DNA of 64,000 bases, from positions 62,001 through 126,000 of the forward strand of contig CAYLRN010000005.1 of the NCBI GenBank assembly GCA_964386385.1, written 5' to 3'. Below are positions 9,473 to 18,400 of the stretch, in pieces. Below the pieces are notes generated by a model. It was given only the letters and a program-made list of their open reading frames with translations. It did no database searches and was not told the DNA's origin. This DNA comes from RUG572 sp964386385. Its GTDB lineage: Bacteria > Verrucomicrobiota > Kiritimatiellia > RFP12 > UBA1067. Position numbers and translations under genes: made by a program. Numbering within the stretch: the stretch's first letter is position 1; every line of letters starts with the position of its first letter.

Positions 9473-10312
9473 ATGAAAGCAGGTCGTTTCGCAAAGGCCG
9501 TCGCAGCGATGTCCGTGTCGGCGTCCCTCGCTGTCTGTGCGGCCTCGCCGTCGGATGGCGGGGCGGCGGGATTCGGCATATGCCGCGTTGAGAACGTCTA
9601 CGACGGCGGCGCCAGGGTTCCGCGCGGCATGGTTTCGTCGCTGCGGATTGTCGCGCTTCATGGCGAGAGCGGAGAGGGGGGCGTCGAGTCGCTCGGCGTC
9701 GTTCCGGTGTCCCCGCGCGGCGCGGCGCATTTCCGCGTCCCCGCCGACACGCCTGTCTGCCTTCAGGCGCTTGACCGCAGCGGCCTTGCGATTCTCACGA
9801 TGCGGCCGCCGATCCGCTTGAAAAAGGGCGAAACCGCGGAACTTGCGGGACTGCGCGGAATCGCGGGCGGCGCGGCGGCGAAAGCCGGTTCCGCGGGCGC
9901 GGCCGCGCGGCTGCCGGCGTCCGATCCGTCGCCAGAACTCGACCTCGGATATTCCGGGCCGTTCAGCTTCGAAAGGTCCGTCCGTCCGGCGTTCGACCGA
10001 AAGTGCGTTTCATGCCATGGGCTTGGCAAGACCGACCGGTCGGCGTTCTCGCTCGTCGGCACGAACGCCGTCGCCAATCTTGTCCGCCGCCGGCAGGTCG
10101 CGTTCGCGCAGGACGGCGGCGGGGCGCGGCGGCCTCGTCCGTACGAACGGGCCGCGGCGGCGAGTCCGCTCTGGCATCTCGTCGGACACGGCCATGGCGG
10201 CGTGAAGCTGACGGACGCGGAACGCCGGGCGCTTGCGCTCTGGCTTGACCTCAACGCCTGCCTCCCCGCGCCGAAGACCACCCTTGCACTTTTCACGCCC
10301 GTTGGCGATTGA
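9473..10312 (+). CDS. Secreted c-type cytochrome domain protein (HzsA-like)
   Basis: 279 residues from ATG 9473, with AAAGGAAG at 9458-9465 as ribosome-binding site and an N-terminal signal peptide. Residues about 35-120 follow the pattern seen in hydrazine-synthase-alpha-like domain proteins common in PVC bacteria (VENVYDGG, then PADTPVCLQALDRSGLAILTMR). A heme c site CVSCH lies at residues 178-182 in the context PAFDRKCVSCHGLG. The C-terminal HGGVKLTDAERRALALWLDLNA matches the usual end of PVC cytochrome modules. True hydrazine synthase activity is very unlikely; a periplasmic redox or heme-sensing accessory role is plausible. Confidence 0.68.
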   Translation: MKAGRFAKAVAAMSVSASLAVCAASPSDGGAAGFGICRVENVYDGGARVPRGMVSSLRIVALHGESGEGGVESLGVVPVSPRGAAHFRVPADTPVCLQALDRSGLAILTMRPPIRLKKGETAELAGLRGIAGGAAAKAGSAGAAARLPASDPSPELDLGYSGPFSFERSVRPAFDRKCVSCHGLGKTDRSAFSLVGTNAVANLVRRRQVAFAQDGGGARRPRPYERAAAASPLWHLVGHGHGGVKLTDAERRALALWLDLNACLPAPKTTLALFTPVGD

Positions 10313-10335
10313 CTGGAAAAAAAAATGGATATAAT
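10309..10335 (+). promoter_or_regulatory. A-tract promoter of surface protein gene
   Basis: TTGACT (10309-10314), a run of nine A residues, then TATAAT (10330-10335). The spacing is 15 bp, slightly short. The same layout of a TTGac-like box, GGA(A)n and a -10 box precedes the other three giant surface-protein genes. Confidence 0.6.
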
Positions 10336-10408
10336 GGTTTCCATCGACTGGAGTTAGTGTATCTTCGGATTTGTCTGCGTTTCGGAACTTTCATGAAAGG
10401 GCGGTTGC

Positions 10409-13345
10409 ATGCGAGCGGGAAAAAACATGTTCTCTGAAAGGGGCTGCCTGTCCGCGCTTCGCGGCGTGGCGGTTGCGGTCTGCATTGCGGCCGGAGCCGC
10501 CAGCGCCGCCAATCTGGTGTCGGTCTCGTCCGATGGCGCGTCGGGCGAATACGAGACGCTCGCGGCCGGTCTTGCCGTCTGCTCTGGCGGAGAGACCGTC
10601 ACGCTGCTAGGCGACGTCACGCTGACAGAATCGCTTGAAATCACAAAGCCCGTCACGCTCGACCTCGGCGGATACAAGCTGAGCGGCAGCGGACACATGC
10701 TCAAGCCGTTTGCCTCTGCGGACGGCCTTTTCATCAAGAACGGCGCCATGCACTCCTCCGACTGCTGCTTTGCCGCGCAGGGCGGCACGTACTCCGTCGC
10801 CGTCTCGAACGTCGCGTTCACCGGCACGTGCGTCCTGTTCGGCACTGGCGGAACACTGGAGTTCCTCGACGGATGCGTCGCCAGATGCAGATACCTCGCC
10901 AGCCAGTACAGCAATGCGGCCTGCGGAATGAACGTTCGCGGCGGAATAGTCGCGCCGTTGATGTCCATCTTCGACGGCGCCCGCGCGGGGACGACGCTTC
11001 AGGTCTACGGCGGAAGGTTCACGCTGGACCCCACGCTGTATCTCGCCGCCGGGTGCGTAATGGAAGAGGAGACGTACGTTGCGGACGGCGTCGAATGCGC
11101 CTATCGCGTTCGCGCGTCTACGGCGGACGACAGGCGGGTTGCGAGCGTGACATCCGCGGACGGCGTCGCCACCACCGCGTTCGGGACGTTCGGCGAGGCG
11201 TTCGACGCGGTCGAGGAGGGCGGGACGCTGACGCTGTTCGACGACTGCTCCATGGCGACTCCGCTTCCAGTGTCGAAGGGTTTCACGCTCGACCTTGGCG
11301 GACACGCGCTGGAGTTGACAGTCGACGCGCACCTGTTCAACGTCAAGTCCGGCGTCTTGGATTTCACCGTCAGAAACGGAACGTGCGCGACGCAGGGAAA
11401 GGCGAAGTCGATCTTCTACATTCCCTCCGGGGGAAGCACGGTCACGGTGCACGAAGTCGTCTGCACGGGCGGCTATTTCGCCAGTGGCGTCTCCGCAGCG
11501 CGCGCGACCTTCGCCTCCGGCAAGATGCTCTGCGGCTACCTGACGTCTTCGGGCAGCGCGCTTTCAGTCCGTGTCCTGGACGGCGTCGTAGCTCCGCAGG
11601 TCGACGTCCACGACGGCGTCTCCACGAAGGCCGACATCGCCGTCTTCGGCGGACGCCATTCCGCAAACGTCACGCAGTGGCTTGCGGACGGCCATTCGCT
11701 CGTCTGCGAGGACATCGTTGTCGACGGCGTGGCCTGCCGCTACGTCGTCCTGCCGGCGGAGGAGGCCGGCGCGCAGCCGGCGGCGGCGGCCATTTCAGCG
11801 GACGGCGCGGCGACGAACTCATGCGACAGCTTCGCCGCCGCGATTTCCGCATGCGAGAAGGGCGGCACGGTGAGGCTGCTCCAGGACTGCACGTACGCCG
11901 GCAGTTCGCTTCCCGTGCCCAGGGACATGACGATAGACCTGAACGGACTCCGCGTCGCGAACACCGACAGGGACTTTCTTTCCGTAGCGGCAGGCACGAC
12001 GGTCTGGGTGAAGGACGGCGTCCTGCACGGCGCCGGGTCTATCTTCACCGCAGGCGCCGGCGCGACCGTCAACGTCACGAACTGCGCTCTCACCGGCCTC
12101 TGTCCCTTCTACAGCGGAGCGCACGGGACGCTCAACGTCTACGACAGCGACATGAGGGAAATCTCCATATTCGGCAGTTCAAACGGCAATGGGACGATGA
12201 ACGTCTACGGCGGATTCTTCACGTTCAAGAGCGGATGGCGCGACGGGTCGAAGGTCGGCACGACGTTCAACGTTTACGGCGGGTATTTCAAGGTGAATCC
12301 CGCCACGGCCTCGACGCCCGTCCTTGCGGAAGGGGCGCGCGCGGTCTATGCGCCTGTCGTGCATCGCGGCGAGACGTTCGCGAACGAGGTCGTGTCCGCG
12401 GAAATGTGCGCGACGATGGCGCTCGAGGCGGAAGTGGACAGTTTGTTCTACACGAACCTCAACTTGGCGCTTTCCATCGCCGCCAATGGCGCGACCGTCC
12501 GCATGGCGACGAACGTCTCGCATTCCGTTTCCCGCACCGACAACGCAGTGAAGACGACCACGCTCGACATGGGCGGATGGGAGATTGCGTACGATCGGGA
12601 TATCGTCTCTGTCAGCTCCGGCTGGACGCTGAAGTTCGAAAACGGGACGATCCGCCAACTGGAGTCCAGCAAGTCGTGCATCGCACTCAACAACGACGCC
12701 GCAGTGGAGCTCGGCCCTATGGTTTCGCTGCTTGGGGCTGAAGGGCAGAAGACCTGCGGCTTCTACGTCCCAGGCCGGAACGCGCGCGTTGTCGTGGACG
12801 GCGCTTTCGTCGACGTCACCAGACTCGTCAGCTGGACGGCGACTGGCACGAACTCGGCAATCGTGGTGAAGGGAGGAGGCACGAACCTCTGCGACGCCGT
12901 GTTCTGGGACCCCAACCAGTGGATTGTGTCGCAGCCGGAGGCGTCCACGTTCACCGTCGAGGGCGGCTGCTGGAAGTTCGATCCCTCCGCCTACGTCACG
13001 AACAACTTCGTGACGCTCCACAAGGCGTCGGCGACGTCGTGTCCGTGGCGCGTCGTGGACTGGACAAAGACGTCGGCGGACGGTCTGGAGTTCGACTTCG
13101 CCGACCCCATGCTCGGCGCGTCCGCCTCCGGCTCCGTCGACGCCGCCGGCGCGGTCGTCGTCTCGCTCATGGGGACGCCGCCCACGAAGCGGACGCTTCT
13201 CGCCGACTTCTCCGGCGTTTCCGCCGCGTCCGGTACGCTTTCGTTCGCGCGCTCGCCCGACATCCCCGGCAGCGTGTGCCTCGAATTCTCCAACGGCAGG
13301 CTATACGCCTGGGAGCCCAAGGGCACTCTGGTCGTCTTCCGCTGA
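10409..13345 (+). CDS. Giant secreted beta-helix repeat protein 1
   Basis: 978 residues with an N-terminal signal region ending near AAGAASAA. Four modules of roughly 210 residues each open with the pattern of a folded repeat (A..A...GG.VTLL.D......V.K..TLDLGG), seen near nucleotides 10540, 11160, 11800 and 12440. This is typical of right-handed beta-helix surface proteins. The protein ends in KGTLVVFR, a tail shared in form with the three other giant proteins here. AAAGGGCGG at 10396-10404 serves as ribosome-binding site. It is likely exported to the cell surface for adhesion or glycan binding; no enzymatic residues are evident. Confidence 0.75.
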   Translation: MRAGKNMFSERGCLSALRGVAVAVCIAAGAASAANLVSVSSDGASGEYETLAAGLAVCSGGETVTLLGDVTLTESLEITKPVTLDLGGYKLSGSGHMLKPFASADGLFIKNGAMHSSDCCFAAQGGTYSVAVSNVAFTGTCVLFGTGGTLEFLDGCVARCRYLASQYSNAACGMNVRGGIVAPLMSIFDGARAGTTLQVYGGRFTLDPTLYLAAGCVMEEETYVADGVECAYRVRASTADDRRVASVTSADGVATTAFGTFGEAFDAVEEGGTLTLFDDCSMATPLPVSKGFTLDLGGHALELTVDAHLFNVKSGVLDFTVRNGTCATQGKAKSIFYIPSGGSTVTVHEVVCTGGYFASGVSAARATFASGKMLCGYLTSSGSALSVRVLDGVVAPQVDVHDGVSTKADIAVFGGRHSANVTQWLADGHSLVCEDIVVDGVACRYVVLPAEEAGAQPAAAAISADGAATNSCDSFAAAISACEKGGTVRLLQDCTYAGSSLPVPRDMTIDLNGLRVANTDRDFLSVAAGTTVWVKDGVLHGAGSIFTAGAGATVNVTNCALTGLCPFYSGAHGTLNVYDSDMREISIFGSSNGNGTMNVYGGFFTFKSGWRDGSKVGTTFNVYGGYFKVNPATASTPVLAEGARAVYAPVVHRGETFANEVVSAEMCATMALEAEVDSLFYTNLNLALSIAANGATVRMATNVSHSVSRTDNAVKTTTLDMGGWEIAYDRDIVSVSSGWTLKFENGTIRQLESSKSCIALNNDAAVELGPMVSLLGAEGQKTCGFYVPGRNARVVVDGAFVDVTRLVSWTATGTNSAIVVKGGGTNLCDAVFWDPNQWIVSQPEASTFTVEGGCWKFDPSAYVTNNFVTLHKASATSCPWRVVDWTKTSADGLEFDFADPMLGASASGSVDAAGAVVVSLMGTPPTKRTLLADFSGVSAASGTLSFARSPDIPGSVCLEFSNGRLYAWEPKGTLVVFR

Positions 13346-13424
13346 ATCTCCTGTCTGCCAATTCGTCGTGCCGCCCGGAAACGGAGAAAGCGGAATCAGC
13401 GCAGAAGGCAAATGGCGTGGAATT

Positions 13425-13562
13425 GGGAGGGTCGCGCTCCTGCGCGACCGGGACGTAATTGGTGCCGCGACAGGCCATTGGCGCCGTTCCGCCGGGAGGG
13501 TCGCGCTCCTGCGCGACCGGGACATGGGCGGCGGACGCGCGGGAGCGCGTCCGCCCATGGGA
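13425..13562. repeat. Stem-loop repeats (GGGAGGGTCGCG type)
   Basis: The 296-bp gap 13346-13641 holds two copies of the GGGAGGGTCGCG unit with its complement CGCGACC around a CTCCTG loop (13425 and 13494 onward). A third hairpin follows, built of GGGCGGCGGACGCG and its complement around CGGGAG. TATACT at 13577-13582 is the probable -10 of the next gene. Confidence 0.75.
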
Positions 13563-13641
13563 TGGTTGTTTTGTGCTATACTGCTTGAAAAGCGCTTCGG
13601 CTTTCAGGCCGAGGGGCGGCGATTAAGCAAAGGAGACAGAG

Positions 13642-15327
13642 ATGAAAGATTCCGCAACGTCCGGGAAGCGGACGTCTGGTTTTTGGCGATTGGCCGGGGT
13701 GGCGGCGCTTGCGTGCGTCGCGAACTGCGGCGCGGCGGCGGATGCTCCGATGATGTCGCTTCGCCTTCGTGGCCTTCACACCGCCACGGACGCGCAGTGG
13801 CGGGCGACTTGCAGGGCGATCGCGGAGAATCCCGGATGCTGCGACGACGTCTGGTTCTCCACCGGAATCGGCCTCCCTCCGCTTGCATGGCATCGCGAAC
13901 AGGCGGCGCGGATAGCGCGCGCGTCGGAAGACCTTCGGAAACTGGGGATTGCGGCGAGCCTTCAGGTGCAGGCGACGCTTGGACACGCGGACGACATTTC
14001 GGCCCTGGAGGACTGTTCGGCGAAGGACTGGACCGGATTCACCGGCTCGACCGGCGTGGAGGCGAAGCTGTGCAGCTGTCCGCGCAATCCGAAATTCCTC
14101 GCCTACGTCCGCGAGATGTCGCGGATCTACGCGGCGAACAGGCCGTTTGCCGTGTGGGTGGACGACGACCTTCGGATTGTCAACCATCTGCCCGCCACGA
14201 GGAATTCGCGCCCCGGCTGCTGGTGCGCCATGTGCGTCGGCGACTTCAACCGCGAGACGGGCGGCGCATGGACGCGGCAGTCGCTTGACGCCGCGATGGC
14301 GAAGGACGCGGCGCTTGAGGCGAAATGGAAGGCGTTTTCGATCGGCTCCATCGCCGGCGTGGCCGCGGCCATCGCGGAGGAATTCCACCGCGTCTCGCCG
14401 GAGACGCGCATGGCGCTGCAGCACGCGACGGGAGCGTGGTGCGTGGCGGACGTCACGGCGATGCTGAAGGCTCTTCACGCGGCGAGCGGACATCCCGTCC
14501 GCTTCCGCCCCGGCGGCGGCGCATACTACGATCTCTACAGCCCCGGATCCCAGATCGTGAAGAGCCTTGAATCGGCCCGCTTCCGCAAGCTGCTGGGAAA
14601 TCCCGCGTGGGTGGACGTATGGTGTCCTGAGGTGGAGAGCTGTCCGCGCGCCTACGGGTCGCGCAGCGCCCAGAGCGCGATAGTCGAATCCTTCTCCGCG
14701 ATGGCGTTTGGCCTTGAGGCGACGAGCCTCCTGGTGATGGACACGCGCTACGAGGAGGACGCGCTCTATTCGTGCAAGATGCTGCGTCCGCTGGCGGACG
14801 CGGCGGCGGCGATGACGAACTACCTCCGGATTGCGGCCGGCACTGTCCCCGCCGGCTTTTCGGCGGACAGGACGTCGTGCGACCGGCTCTACAGGTTCGC
14901 GATGACGGGAGTCCCAGTGCTGCCGGGCGTTGGAAAGTCGCTTGGCGACCTCACGCCGAAGGAGACGGCGTTCGACGTCTGTGCCGTCGGGTCGAAGGCC
15001 GTTCAGGCGTTGCGCGACAGCCTGGACGCGCGGGCCGGCGGGGCGCCGGCGGCGCTCGAATCGCCTTTCGTCGGGATGCTCGTGCCGCGCGTGAAGCCCG
15101 ATTCCGGGACGCTTGTGGCGGTGGCGCTCTTCAACACGCGGATCGACGCGCAGGAGGACGTGGCGCTGCGTCTGCGCAACGTGCCCGAAGGCGCGAAGTC
15201 CGCGACATGGCATGAACTGCGGCGCGCGCCGGTGCGCCTCGCGCTCGTGCGCGACGGCGACGTCGTCCGCGTGAGGGTGCCGGCGATTTCCGCGTGGAAC
15301 GCGGGGTATCTGTCGTTCGGCGAGTAG
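13642..15327 (+). CDS. Secreted TIM-barrel-like protein, putative glycosidase
   Basis: 561 residues, with AAAGGAG shortly before ATG 13642 and a signal region (LAGVAALACVANCGAAA). The body looks like a barrel enzyme. It has WFSTGIGLPPLAWHREQAARIARASEDLRKLGI near the N-terminus, then FAVWVDDDLRIVNH (acidic cluster), then a Cys-rich stretch PGCWCAMCVGDFNRETG. The last 80 residues form a beta-sandwich tail. This resembles GH42-like or polysaccharide-lyase-associated barrels, but I cannot match a numbered family. Its place before uxaC suggests a role in uronate-containing glycans. Function is uncertain; the secreted enzyme call is moderate. Confidence 0.5.
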   Translation: MKDSATSGKRTSGFWRLAGVAALACVANCGAAADAPMMSLRLRGLHTATDAQWRATCRAIAENPGCCDDVWFSTGIGLPPLAWHREQAARIARASEDLRKLGIAASLQVQATLGHADDISALEDCSAKDWTGFTGSTGVEAKLCSCPRNPKFLAYVREMSRIYAANRPFAVWVDDDLRIVNHLPATRNSRPGCWCAMCVGDFNRETGGAWTRQSLDAAMAKDAALEAKWKAFSIGSIAGVAAAIAEEFHRVSPETRMALQHATGAWCVADVTAMLKALHAASGHPVRFRPGGGAYYDLYSPGSQIVKSLESARFRKLLGNPAWVDVWCPEVESCPRAYGSRSAQSAIVESFSAMAFGLEATSLLVMDTRYEEDALYSCKMLRPLADAAAAMTNYLRIAAGTVPAGFSADRTSCDRLYRFAMTGVPVLPGVGKSLGDLTPKETAFDVCAVGSKAVQALRDSLDARAGGAPAALESPFVGMLVPRVKPDSGTLVAVALFNTRIDAQEDVALRLRNVPEGAKSATWHELRRAPVRLALVRDGDVVRVRVPAISAWNAGYLSFGE

Positions 15328-15407
15328 GCGGCGCCGGAAGGGCGCAAGGCGTGGGATTGTGTGGTATACTGTCTGACGATGCTGGAACAATCGAAAGGAA
15401 CTTTGCA

Positions 15408-16811
15408 ATGGCATTCATGGACGACGATTTTCTGCTGACGACGAAGGAGGCGCGGGAGCTGTACCACGGCTATGCGGAGAGCATGCCGATCATCGACTAC
15501 CACTGCCATCTGCCGCCGTCCGAAATCGCGGAGGACAAGAGGTGGGAGAACGTCGCGCAGGTCTGGCTGGGCGGCGACCACTACAAGTGGCGGCAGATGC
15601 GGTCTAACGGAATCGACGAGAAGTACGTCACGGGCGACGGGACGTGGGAGGAGAAGTTCAACGCCTTCGCTTCGACGATGGAGCGCCTTCTGAAGAACCC
15701 GCTCTTCGACTGGTCGCATCTCGAACTTGCGCGCTACTTCGGCGTGACGGAGCGCCTGTGCTCGAAGACTGCCGCGTCGATCTGGGAGAGGTGCAACGCG
15801 AAGCTCCGCGAGCCCGGCTTTTCGGCGCGCGGGCTGATGAAGGCGTCGAACGTCAGGGTTGTCTGCACGACCGACGACCCGGCCGACTCCCTCGAGCACC
15901 ACCTCGCCATCGCGAAGGCGCCGTTCGGGACGAAGATACTGCCGGCGTGGCGCAGCGACAAGGCGTCGAAAATCGACAGCCCGAAGGCGTGGAACGAATG
16001 GATGGACAGGCTTTCGGCGGCGGCCGGGACGTCCGTGGAGACGATGGACGACTTCCGCGCCGCGATGCAGAAGAGGCACGACTTCTTCGCGTCCGCCGGG
16101 TGCGTCGTATCCGACTACGGCGTCACGGAGATCTTCGCCGAGCCGTACACCGAGGCAGAAGTGCAGGCCATATTCCGCAAGGTGCGCGGCGGCGCGGCGC
16201 CGACGCCGGAGGAGGCGCGGAAGTTCAAGAGCGCGTGGCTGTACGAAGGGCTGAAGGCGGACGCGAAGTCCAACTGGTCCGCCCAGCTCCACTACTGCTG
16301 CCTTCGCGACAACAACACGAAGATGTTCCGCGCGATCGGCCCCGACACCGGCTTCGACTGCATTGGCGACTGGAGCGTGACGGAAAGCCTCTCGCGCCTC
16401 TTCGACCGCCTCGAGATGGAGGATTCGCTTCCGCGCACGATTCTCTATTCGCTCAATCCGAAGGACACCGAGATGCTGGCGACGCTCATGGGATGCTTCC
16501 AGAAGGGACCCGACCGCGGAAAGCTGCAGCTCGGCGCGGCGTGGTGGTTCCTGGACCAGAAGGACGGGATGCGGAAGCAGATCGAGGCGCTGGCCTCGCT
16601 CGGTTGCCTGGGCAACTTCGTGGGGATGCTCACGGACAGCCGCAGCTTCCTGAGCTACACGCGCCACGAGTACTTCCGCCGCATTCTCTGCGCGAAGCTC
16701 GGCGAGGAGATGGCGCGTGGCGAGATTCCGCACGACGTCGAATGGGTAGGCGGCCTCGTCGCCGACATTTCGTACAACAACGCGAACAGGTATTTCTTCG
16801 GCGCGAAATGA
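15408..16811 (+). CDS. uxaC: Glucuronate isomerase
   Basis: 467 residues, the normal size for UxaC. The start MAFMDDDFLLTTKEARELYH, the metal-binding motif DYHCHLPPSEIAEDKRWEN at about residue 28, and the late block GMLTDSRSFLSYTRHEYFRR are characteristic of the family. It converts D-glucuronate to D-fructuronate (and galacturonate to tagaturonate) in the cytoplasm as the first step of uronate catabolism. AAAGGAA at 15394-15400 is the ribosome-binding site, with TATACT at 15365-15370 upstream. The following sialate O-acetylesterase gene is 31 bp away and probably co-transcribed. Confidence 0.96.
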   Translation: MAFMDDDFLLTTKEARELYHGYAESMPIIDYHCHLPPSEIAEDKRWENVAQVWLGGDHYKWRQMRSNGIDEKYVTGDGTWEEKFNAFASTMERLLKNPLFDWSHLELARYFGVTERLCSKTAASIWERCNAKLREPGFSARGLMKASNVRVVCTTDDPADSLEHHLAIAKAPFGTKILPAWRSDKASKIDSPKAWNEWMDRLSAAAGTSVETMDDFRAAMQKRHDFFASAGCVVSDYGVTEIFAEPYTEAEVQAIFRKVRGGAAPTPEEARKFKSAWLYEGLKADAKSNWSAQLHYCCLRDNNTKMFRAIGPDTGFDCIGDWSVTESLSRLFDRLEMEDSLPRTILYSLNPKDTEMLATLMGCFQKGPDRGKLQLGAAWWFLDQKDGMRKQIEALASLGCLGNFVGMLTDSRSFLSYTRHEYFRRILCAKLGEEMARGEIPHDVEWVGGLVADISYNNANRYFFGAK

Positions 16812-16842
16812 GTTGCGCCGATACGACAAAGGAGGAATGGGA

Positions 16843-18339
16843 ATGAAGTTCAGTCTTAGGTTCGCCGCTGCGGCGCTTGCCGCCGCCGGCGCGTTTGCCG
16901 CCGAGGCGAAGGTGGCGCTGGGCGTGCCGTTCACGGACGGCGTGGTGCTGCAGCGCGGACGCGAAGTGCCCGTGTGGGGCACGGCGGACGCCGGCGAGAA
17001 GGTGACGGTGACGTTCGGGGCGCAGAGCGTCGCGACGACGGCCGGCGCGGACGGCGCCTGGTGCGTGAAGCTCTCGCCGATGGCGGCGTCGTGCACGGGG
17101 CGCGTCCTCAAGGCGAACGACGCCGAGGCGAAGGACGTCCTCGTCGGCGAAGTCTGGTTCTGCGCCGGACAGTCGAACACGGAGCTTCCTCTCTGCGGCG
17201 GGAATCCGCACTTCCGCGACGGCAAGGGCGCTCTGCGTGCGATGATGACGCACAAGCCGCTCGTCCGCTTCTGCTACCAGAGCGACTACAGGACGTCCGT
17301 CACGCCGAAGAAGACTCCCGCGAAGCCGGTGGAGTGGAAGGCGTTCACGCCGGAGAATCTGCTCAAGAGCCCCAGCTTCTCCGCGATGGGCGTCTACTTC
17401 GCGCTTGAGCTCCACAACGCGATGGGCGTGCCCGTGGGCATTGTCGGCACGTATTGGGGCGGAACGCGCGTCGAGCCGTGGACGCCGGCGAGCGGGTTCG
17501 AGACCGTGCCGTCGTGCGCTGCCGACGCCACGCGCCCGCTTCTCGACGAGGCGGCCTACAAGGCGCAGAAGGACGCGAAGAAGGTCTCCTTCCGCATCCA
17601 GGACCAGCCGCGCGTCCTCTGGAACGAGATGGTCAATCCCTGGACGCCGTTCGCGATCAAGGGCTTCATCTGGTACCAGGGCTGCTCGAACGCCGGCGAA
17701 GGCCATGGCTACGCCGCCAAGATGCACGCGCTCTACAACGGCTGGGCGAAGGAGTTCCGCAACCCCGACCTCAAGTTCTACTTCGTGCAGCTCGCCCCGT
17801 GGGGCTACGACAGGATCGCGACGATCCAGGAAGGGCAGGCGATATTCGCCGCCGCCGAGAAGAACGCCGGCATGGCCGTCATCAACGACCGCGGCAACCT
17901 CGCGGACATCCATCCGAACGACAAGGAGACCGTCGGAATGCGCCTTGCCGCGCTCGCGCTCAAGCGCGACTACGGCTTTAGCGGCATCAAGGCCGACTCC
18001 CCCACGCTGAAGAGCTGGAAGGTCGATGGCGACAAGTTCGTCCTTTCCTTCAACGACGCGGAGAGCTGGTATCTCTACAATCCCGACTGGGCCGTCTCCA
18101 ACGGCTTCGAGGTCGCCGGCGAGGACGGCAAGTTCGTCCCCGCGAAGATCGAGAACCTCCAGGTCAACAAGGCGCAGGCCTACCGCAGCAACGGCGTGAT
18201 CGTCGGACGCGACCTCGTGATCCGCGCCGACGGCGTGGCCGCTCCTAAGAAGCTCCGCTACCTCTTCTCGCGTCCGTGGTTCGGCTCTCTCTACAACGAG
18301 GCCGGCCTTCCGCTCGGCGCGTTCCACATCGGCGACTGA
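16843..18339 (+). CDS. Sialate O-acetylesterase-like SGNH hydrolase, secreted
   Basis: 498 residues. ATG 16843 is chosen because AAAGGAGG (16828-16835) is correctly spaced and gives a clean signal peptide (MKFSLRFAAAALAAAGAFAAEA). The opening VALGVPFTDGVVLQRGREVPVWG, block I GEVWFCAGQSN (catalytic Ser within GQSN), the middle WYQGCSNAGEG and DIHPNDKETVGMRLA (Asp/His pair) define the family. The enzyme removes O-acetyl groups from sialic acid or other carbohydrates. With GH29, GH2 and uxaC nearby this suggests use of mucin-type or acetylated plant glycans. Confidence 0.92.
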   Translation: MKFSLRFAAAALAAAGAFAAEAKVALGVPFTDGVVLQRGREVPVWGTADAGEKVTVTFGAQSVATTAGADGAWCVKLSPMAASCTGRVLKANDAEAKDVLVGEVWFCAGQSNTELPLCGGNPHFRDGKGALRAMMTHKPLVRFCYQSDYRTSVTPKKTPAKPVEWKAFTPENLLKSPSFSAMGVYFALELHNAMGVPVGIVGTYWGGTRVEPWTPASGFETVPSCAADATRPLLDEAAYKAQKDAKKVSFRIQDQPRVLWNEMVNPWTPFAIKGFIWYQGCSNAGEGHGYAAKMHALYNGWAKEFRNPDLKFYFVQLAPWGYDRIATIQEGQAIFAAAEKNAGMAVINDRGNLADIHPNDKETVGMRLAALALKRDYGFSGIKADSPTLKSWKVDGDKFVLSFNDAESWYLYNPDWAVSNGFEVAGEDGKFVPAKIENLQVNKAQAYRSNGVIVGRDLVIRADGVAAPKKLRYLFSRPWFGSLYNEAGLPLGAFHIGD

Positions 18340-18360
18340 CGAAAGAAGCGGACATATGCG

Positions 18361-18389
18361 ACGGCAGGGCGGAGTGTCCCCTCTGCCGT
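18361..18389 (+). terminator. Inverted repeat between esterase and AAA gene
   Basis: ACGGCAG (18361-18367) and CTGCCGT (18383-18389) form a perfect 7-bp stem. There is no U-run behind it, so it is either a weak terminator or an RNA-processing hairpin. It favours a start of the next gene at 18401 rather than 18356. Confidence 0.4.
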
Positions 18390-18400
18390 CGTATACGGTC

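Noticed and set aside
9473..10312. Hydrazine synthase and anammox metabolism
   Set aside because: Only a small domain is similar, such domains are common in non-anammox PVC bacteria, and no other anammox gene is present.
15003..17255. 750-residue minus-strand ORF opposite uxaC
   Set aside because: Antisense of a certain gene; no motif and biased composition.
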